Below, piece after piece: positions 57,606-64,000 of a DNA stretch of 64,000 bases. This DNA is from Archilochus colubris (Eukaryota; Chordata; Aves; Apodiformes; Trochilidae), in NCBI GenBank assembly GCA_023079485.1, contig CM041084.1, forward strand, positions 67,365,709 to 67,429,708. The letters are read 5' to 3'. The translations under genes were made by a program, and so were the position numbers. The notes under the pieces were generated by a model. That model had not been told where the DNA came from and searched no databases. It was given only the letters and a program-made list of their open reading frames with translations. Numbering within the stretch: the stretch's first letter is position 1; each line of letters starts with the position of its first letter.

Positions 57606-58436
57606 AAACTGGCAAACACCCAATATAAAGACTGCAGCAATTATTGCAAAGAGGCAAGAATTATTATTACAGGGGGAAAAAAAATATTGTGCTTATCGAA
57701 TTGTAGCACATTTTGAAGTCTTGAAGAAACTGGAAACGCAGGTGATACAGAGATCACCTTGATAAAATGGAATTAGCTCCCATGATGCCAGCACCATTCC
57801 TCTCACTGTGAAGCTATACAAAACACTTCTTGTTCAGGCTTGTACTAACATGTCAAAGAACCTGCAATTAGGTTTAAACATATAGCTCATAGGTACAGAC
57901 TTCAACAGCCAAACCACTTCTTCTGCAACCAAAACATCATGATCCAGCAGTTTCAAAACTTACTATATTATTTTGTGTTTTGCAATAAGGGCACAATAGT
58001 TTCTGTAACATACACATAGCTTATAGTTATTATGGCAGGACATACATGGTAAAATTCACTTATGCGTATGTACAAAGGGCCAGAACAAAAGTGTGTAAGG
58101 TAAAATCACATTTAAATTCCATCCTGCAAGGTATGTGACTTTGCTCCCCCAGGATCCCACTTCCAGCAGTGAGAATACATTGCAAAGAAGAAATGGTTAA
58201 AAAAATGCTAAGAAAATAAGTAATACCACATATGGATGGAAAAAGTAACACTACTAATAGACTAGAAAAACATTTATGTGACATGCTATGCAGAAAATGC
58301 TTTGTTTAGTATTTTAAATCACCTGAGCAGCCATATGAAGGTTAAGTACATGGAAGGAAGGCAAGAGAAGAGAAGAAAATAAAAAAAAAAAAAGGATGGA
58401 GGGCATGTGAAGGTATAGGTTTCCAGAGACAGACAC
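57606..58436. other. Non-coding stretch
   Basis: No gene recognised. An A run lies at about 58380-58393, directly upstream of the next CR1. Confidence 0.45.
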
Positions 58437-58685
58437 ATAAGTTGTGCCAGGGGAGGTTTAGGTTAGATATTAGAAAGAATTTCTTCACGGAGAGGGTGAT
58501 TAGGCTATGGAATGGACTGCCCGGTGAGGTGGTAGATTCTCCATCCCTGGAGACATTTAAAAAAGACTGGATGTGGCACTCAGTGCCATGGTCTAGCAAC
58601 TGCTCCGGTGGGTCAAGGGTTGGACTAGATGATCTCTGAGGTCCCTTCCAACCCGGCTAATTCTATGATTCTATGATTCTATGAT
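58437..58685 (+). mobile_element. CR1 LINE 3'-end fragment, young subfamily
   Basis: It covers the ORF2 end (AAGTTGTGCCAGGGGAGGTT, then ATTTCTTCACGGAGAGGGTG, ATTCTCCATCCCTGGAGACA) and the 3' tail TTCTATGATTCTATGATTCT. It is close in wording to the copies at 4.1, 39 and 42 kb. A short frame at 58442-58639 encodes [20 protein letters not shown] and is a remnant of ORF2. Confidence 0.9.
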
Positions 58686-60229
58686 AACAGCAAATTGCAC
58701 TCTTGTAGACACAATATATGGATTGTGATTGTATCTTAGAGAGATTATGAGAAAAGAAACCACGGCAGTTAAATTCATCTATGCTCTGGTGAGCACTGAA
58801 TACTGCTGGTGTCTGTATTTAATTCCTATAGCAAACAATTCATCTTTGAATCCAGGCATAGCTTTTTGCTGCCTTGAGGTAATACTGGAAGATGTTAATT
58901 CATTCTCAGAAGTTACAGTGAGACTTTATTTAAAAGGCCTATTTAAACTGACATACATTCAATAGAAAGAAATTAAGAAAAATAAAATCTAAGATATTTA
59001 ACAGCAAAAGCTTTCTGCAAGTGGTATTGGGTGAGGGGGAAGCTCTGCAATAAAGCACTGCTGCTATGCTTCGTATTCACCTACAAAGAGGTAATAGAAA
59101 ACATACTCTAAGAGAATATTTTGCCTTGGAATTGAAAGGAGTGAGCCAGGTCTAATGGGACTCTTTGATTACTGATAGTTATCTTCAGCTAAGCAAATGT
59201 ATCTCTCAAGCTATTAAGAGATACTTAAATACAAAGATAATTCAGGAAAAATGCGCTATTTTCCCCCTCTTCATGTAATTTCTACACAGTAGCATGAAAT
59301 GCAAAGCTGCACTGTTTTAAATTGAAGAATATAAGAATTTTACACAAGGATAAAAATGTATCCAGGAAAAAACATTCATCTTAACATTATCAATAAAATA
59401 CTAGAGAGGGCATTGTCATTAGGGACTTGTTTTTCAAACAATACATCTGGAACAACTTAATAAATGAGTTCTCTAGGGAATCATCTCTAGATTCATTACA
59501 TTAGTGCTAATACTACTACAATAAACTTTCAAATGATGCTCATTATATTACATTCATGTAATGATTTTTCTGGTCTTTTCAAACTACTAAAACTGTTTTG
59601 TGCATAAGGTTTCAGTAAAAAAAAGTGTTATAATTTTATATAAGTGTTATAATTAAAAAATGCTAGCATTTCAGAGCTGCATTCTCTTTCTTATTGACAC
59701 AGAGCCTCATTCCTATATCTTTAAGCAAAATTTAGCCCAGTTTGGTTTTATGCATTAAAAATATTGTCTGTCTAACAAGGTACATACTTTAAAGCCATGA
59801 GTTTTGCTTGATTAAGGCTAAGTAAAGGATATAGATCAACAATAGCATTTACTACAACACCTTCAGGAGGGTACTTTCAAAGTCTTCTACAGATCTGAAT
59901 TAATTTCACCTCACAGTGCTGTGTAGCAGAGGAAATTATCACCAGGAGACTAAACTGCAAATAAATGCCTGTTTTAAGTAGGACAGCTAGAGGTGCAAAC
60001 CAGTAAAGATGGTGTCTGAAATTGAGGATTCCTAGGGTTTTGGGTGTGTAATCATCAGTAAAATTCAAGGTGTACCAAGTTCAAAAAAGAATTCCCATCC
60101 TTGAAATCCAGTCCCTATACTAGAAAAAAAAAGTCAGCTACTTTCGATTTGACCAGAGCCACACATCACTGCTGCAGTATGAGGGGAAAAAAAAATAAAT
60201 TAAAAATTATGTACTGCAATCAGGTACTT
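58686..60229. other. Non-coding stretch
   Basis: AT-rich, no recognisable gene, RNA gene or transposon. It ends at a CR1 fragment that lies directly upstream of the CpG-rich block. Confidence 0.45.
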
Positions 60230-60445
60230 CAAAACTGCAACCAAACCCCTCCCACCAGTCCAGGTTGCTCAAGGTCCCATCCAACCTGGCCTTGAACACT
60301 TCCAGGGAGGGGGCAGCCACAGCCTCCCTGGGCAACCTGTGCCATCACCCTCACACTAAAGAACTTCTTCCTGATGTCTAACCTAAATCTACCCTCTTCC
60401 AGTTTAAAGCCTTTACCCCTATCGCTACATGCCCTTGTCAAAAGC
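60230..60445 (-). mobile_element. CR1 LINE fragment, minus orientation
   Basis: The plus strand is the reverse of a CR1 3' region: CCAGGTTGCTCAAGGTCCCA, then CCAACCTGGCCTTGAACACT, AGGGAGGGGGCAGCCACAGC, ACTAAAGAACTTCTTCCTGA and TCTAACCTAAATCTACCCTC. The usual tail is missing at the left. It lies within about 30-400 bases of the probable promoter and may mark the edge of its conserved part. Confidence 0.85.
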
Positions 60446-60469
60446 AATAACGCGATCTATGTTTACACG

Positions 60470-61240
60470 GCACTTTCGGCGGGGGCTGAGCAGAGTCCAT
60501 GACTTTTGCCCAGGGCGGGGCCGCGCATATATTTCACGTCCCTTCATTTCCCGCCTGATCAGGCTGTTCCATTTCTACCCTTCGAAGCCCATTTTAGATG
60601 CCAGGGTTTCAGGGGGCTGCCTCACTGCTTCCAGCGATGGGATTTGGGACACCCCAGCGGTCCCTCCCACACCGCCGCCTCAGCCGCCTCAGCCCTCCCA
60701 ACACTCCCGCCCCGGCCCCGCCGCTCTCCCTCAGCGGCTCATGGCGAAGCCACCGCCCTCAGCCCGCCCACCCTGTGGAGCTTCCACCTCTGTATCAGAG
60801 AGCGGGACGGGCTTTGCCGTCTCCTTCTCCTCCCATTCCCCTCCCCTGTTATGGCGGCGACAGCCCTGACCTTCGTCCGGAGGCTCTGCTGGCGGCCGCT
60901 CCGCGAAATAAGGTGAGCTCCGATCCTTGGCGCACATCCCCTTCCCCGGGGAGAGACGGCTCCTCTCAGCCGCTGTCTCCGCGACGCCCGCCGGGGTGAG
61001 CAGGCGGCGGCGGGCTCCGGACGGCCTTACGCAGCAGCCTTCCTCCTCCGGGGCTGCCCGGCGGGACCCTCATCTCATAGGGGTCTGGGGGAGGTCGGGT
61101 GCGGGCAGCGGAGGCGCTGGCGGGGGGGTGAGCGCCGTGGAACGGGGCGAGAGGGCAGCGGCTGCCTCACTCCTGGGCAGCTCTCTCTCCCTGCAGCCGG
61201 GGCCCGGCGTGGAAACCAGGGGCTCTCCTAGCTGTGCCGC
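60470..61240 (+). promoter_or_regulatory. CpG-rich promoter region
   Basis: GC content and CpG frequency rise sharply compared with everything to the left (for example GGCGGGGGCTGAGC, GGGGCCGCGCATAT, CCGCGACGCCCGCCGGG, GGCGGCGGCGGGC). There is no clear TATA box at the expected place. This is the composition of a CpG-island promoter of a broadly expressed gene. The first coding exon at 60851-60912 lies in its middle. The block also yields long open frames in several phases on both strands, all explained by the GC content. Confidence 0.75.
60851..60912 (+). CDS. Probable first coding exon of a host gene (mitochondrial-type N-terminus)
   Basis: ATGGCGGCG with G at -3 and +4 starts a frame of 20 full codons, followed by AG|GTGAGC, a consensus splice donor at 60913. 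Reading on through the donor gives an immediate TGA, as expected of an intron. The peptide begins MAATALTFVRRLCWRPLR and contains five arginines, no acidic residue until near the end, and alternating hydrophobic residues. That is the look of a mitochondrial targeting presequence. It sits in a CpG-rich promoter region. The exon ends in phase 2. I do not recognise the gene and could not identify a convincing second exon inside the window. The frame is also open upstream, so a longer 5' exon cannot be excluded, but the ATG at 60851 has the best context. Confidence 0.6.
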
Positions 61241-64000
61241 TTGATAATCTGGGTTAACTCTCTCTGTGCGGACCATATATGGGGTTAATAAGCAGGATTT
61301 CGTCCCCAGAACCGGGGAGGTCGCTGCTGGTTTAAAGTGGGGGCACTTCCAGCCCTCCCGCCCACCTTGTAAGTGCTTGGCCATGGGAAACCAGCATTTG
61401 TTGCCTTCTTCCAGCAGGGCCTTTACTCTTCTGTTTCTGTCCACTGAGGCAAATGTTTCACTCCAAAGAAATTGTTGGGTAGTCTGGGGGTAAGGCATTG
61501 GACATCATCCTGGATTACAGAGAAGAATGTGCGATTTGGTGTTTTCTTGTGGTTTTCCCCCTCTCCGCTCATCAGTCCCCCCAAAACCAAGCTTAAGTGC
61601 ATGTCCAGCTAAGTAAGGCTTAATGCTAAAATGACTGGCTTTCCAAAAGGTCTTGTAGTATCTCCTGCAGTGTGTTTTTATTGCCTATCACTTTTAAACT
61701 CTCTCCAAACACAGCTGTCACAGGCAGCAATGGGTGCTGTGGCAGCTGTGCACTTTCAGTGTTACCTGGGCAGTGGGAAGCAGACAGGATGGAGTAGCTT
61801 GTGGATAGGTGTAGAGTTGCAGGATTGACATTTTTATTGAAAATTATTAAATTGGAAATTCTACTGTAAAATTGCTTGTGCATGAGTAAGAATCACAAAG
61901 TCAATTTGTGGAATTTCCTCTTTGTATCAAAAATAAGTTAATAAATACTCAAAGAAAACTAAGCATTTGGAGTGTTAAGTGTATTCAGTTTACAATCTTC
62001 TAAGCACAATAGTGAAGCAGGCATCATCGTACCAAGAAGGTGAACTGGATTGAAAAATTATTAATTTTTTCTGAAGCTGTTGGTTTGTCCTTGCTTAGGT
62101 AGCCTTCTTGTTCTGGAATACTTCTTGCCTACAGTAAACTTGTTTTTACTACAGTGGCTGCTCTTCAGCTTGGGAGGCAGCCGTCTTAAGGGTCTCGGTT
62201 CACTTCTGTCAAGGCTGTTGAGCAGTGTCCCAAGTTTCTTCTTGGCTTTGCTGCAACATCTGAAAGTTCACAGCCCACCCACACAGCAGGAGCTCAGGTG
62301 CTCAAGTGCCAGCATAATATGCATCTGTAAATAATTAGTCCATGCAGCCCTTTTGTATTTCTGTCTGGGAATTAATTTAACCGGCTCCCTGCATTGCTTA
62401 TTCTTCACTTGGTAGTGCAGTGTTACTCTTTGGATCTCTGACTGCAGAACTTACAGCTCTTTTCTGCTTCTTCTCCCACTAAGCCAGTCAGATGCAAAGT
62501 CCTGAAGGAAGGCCTGGAGAGGTTGTATTTGCCCTGGAATTGTGCATGTTATGAGGAAACTTCTCTATTAGAGGTGAAAGAAAAACTGATGGTTTGCAGC
62601 TGAGATATTATTTCTGCTTTCATTGAATGACTATGCACTGGGGCCTTTCTCAGTGAGAAGAAGCTCAGTATTCCAGGTCGTTACTCAAAAATACTTCTTT
62701 ATTGCTGTTAATGGTCAATCAGCTGCATCACAGGGATTTGTTTACTTGTATTTTATACTTGTTCTTATTGCGTGAGGAGGATGGAAACAGTCTTCCACTG
62801 TTGCAGATAGGCAATAACGTTTCCTGCATGTAGACATAGTTGCACCCAGGGTGCATGTAAGCCTTGACTTGTGGAAAACCTCTTTGAGGCTACTGTCATC
62901 CTGGAGATGACCTGTAAATTTGGTGTTACCCCTTCTTCTGTCTTCTTTTTTTTTCAGGTTTGGCCACAGGGAACTAATTAGCTTGTAGTGGGACATGTCT
63001 GGTCCTTTCTCTCAGTCCTATTCAGGTAGATGCAGTTGGATAAGGACAAAAAATTTAGTAGCTTTGTTCTGGTATTCCTATGCTGGCTGAGCAAAAGCAA
63101 CACAGTTGCCTCTTCACTTCTGACCCACTTCCCACTGCCAGTCCCTATTTCTGTATTGCAGCAGCTGCTTTCCTTCCCTTTCCTGATGTCACCCGCAACC
63201 AACCCTGTTTGCAAGGAGGAGGACTGGATTTTTGCAGTGTTGGTCTCAAGTAGTATATCAGACTGTGTTCTTAAAAACCCTCTTTGCTAACACCCTGGAG
63301 TCTTCTGTGGGGCTGTACGAGAACCTCTTGTGCTATCAGTAGAGGTTGCATTTATGACTGAAACTTTTCCCCAGGTGTTCAGACTTGTCTGAGCTGGCCA
63401 TGGTTTCACTCCTGATCTGAGGATCTGCATAGGCAGTGGATGGATGTCCTGCAGCCTCCTGAACCTCTACCCAACTTCACCACCACCTGCTAGCAGTTGG
63501 GTGGGAGTGCATCCTGGCGTGTTGACTTAGCAAAAGTGCAGCTACAGGGTTGTGTTTTGTCTCCTACACAAAACGCATACCCTGACCCTACACAAGGGAG
63601 GCCTTGTGGATTATGCTTTTTATTCTCTTGCTGTTTTACATGTGGTTTTGTGTTTTAGTTTGACCCTCTTAGGTTATGTCTCTCAGTACTGTGTCTTGGG
63701 CTGTTCTAGCTTGTCTTGCTCAGCTGTTTTCTATTTCCTGTCAGTCAGACAATGTTTTTTGGTTTGGTTTTTTTTTTTTTTTTTCCTGTGACAGGCTTCT
63801 TTTTATCAGCTCTCCTTGGTTTATTCTTTGATTATATAGGTCCTCTGCTCTGCTCCTCCTGCTTGAGATAATGATGTTTCTTTTCAAACTTCCCTGTGGT
63901 AGCTCAGACCTCTATTTCTGGTTGGTGCTTGTGAGCTAAGTTGTCTTCACCACCCCATGACAAACTCTGAATGACAGATCATTACCTCCTGACCACCAGG
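60913..64000 (+). other. Putative intron 1 and unassigned sequence to window end
   Basis: After the donor GTGAGC the CpG-rich sequence fades by about 61250 into ordinary composition. A strong acceptor-like site (a T-rich tract, then CAG at 62956-62958) is present. Splicing exon 1 to it would give a stop after ten more codons, so it is either a decoy or a non-coding or alternative exon. No other segment shows a convincing exon. A T-rich run lies at about 63769-63784. The gene most likely continues to the right of the window. Confidence 0.4.

Noticed and set aside
60429..61498. Multiple 105-146-codon frames on both strands in the CpG block
   Set aside because: High GC removes stop codons in all phases. 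Only the 60851 ATG frame ends precisely at a consensus splice donor.
1..64000. Search for CRISPR arrays, bacterial operons, phage genes or tRNA/rRNA genes
   Set aside because: None is visible. The sequence is vertebrate nuclear DNA, and the regular repeats seen are transposons or simple repeats.

Overview
This window is vertebrate, and almost certainly avian, nuclear DNA. It has no prokaryotic-style gene density and is mostly AT-rich non-coding sequence. It carries many CR1 LINE fragments with the bird-type 3' tail (ATTCTATG repeats), two ERVL-like LTRs of a kind common in birds, and a CpG-rich promoter near the right end. I cannot name the species; a songbird or near relative is an inference from the repeat types.

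Layout. 1-41 kb is intergenic or intronic sequence with scattered repeats: an ERVL-like LTR on the minus strand (1936-3004), another on the plus strand (about 5311-5965), a 237-bp fold-back element built from an LTR-related sequence (7859-8095), and CR1 copies at 4.1, 11, 21, 29, 32.6, 37 and 38 kb. 41.3-43.2 kb is a nest of repeats: an old plus-strand CR1 carries a solo LTR (family B, perfect 6-bp target duplication) at its edge and a younger minus-strand CR1 inside it.

The main feature is a composite, env-less class II (betaretrovirus-like) endogenous retrovirus at 49064-56276. It is bounded by a perfect 6-bp duplication (TTCTCC) and two nearly identical outer LTRs (family A). It also holds a third, complete internal LTR of the other family (B). 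The order is LTR-A, primer-binding site, about 640 bp of non-coding repeat-containing sequence, polypurine tract, LTR-B, primer-binding site, gag, dUTPase-protease, pol, polypurine tract, LTR-A. Gag, Pro and Pol lie in three successive -1 frames with recognisable slippery sites. Gag and Pro read open. Pol is open except for one in-frame TGA between the polymerase active site and the RNase H/integrase part. There is no env. The arrangement looks like a non-coding (non-autonomous) element and a coding element of two related LTR families joined into one integrated unit.

56-60.4 kb holds more CR1 3' ends. A CpG-rich block at about 60.47-61.24 kb looks like the promoter and first coding exon (60851-60912, splice donor GTGAGC) of a plus-strand host gene whose product starts with an arginine-rich, mitochondrial-presequence-like N-terminus. 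The rest of that gene is not identifiable before the window ends. All identity statements are by-eye comparisons; no database was searched.
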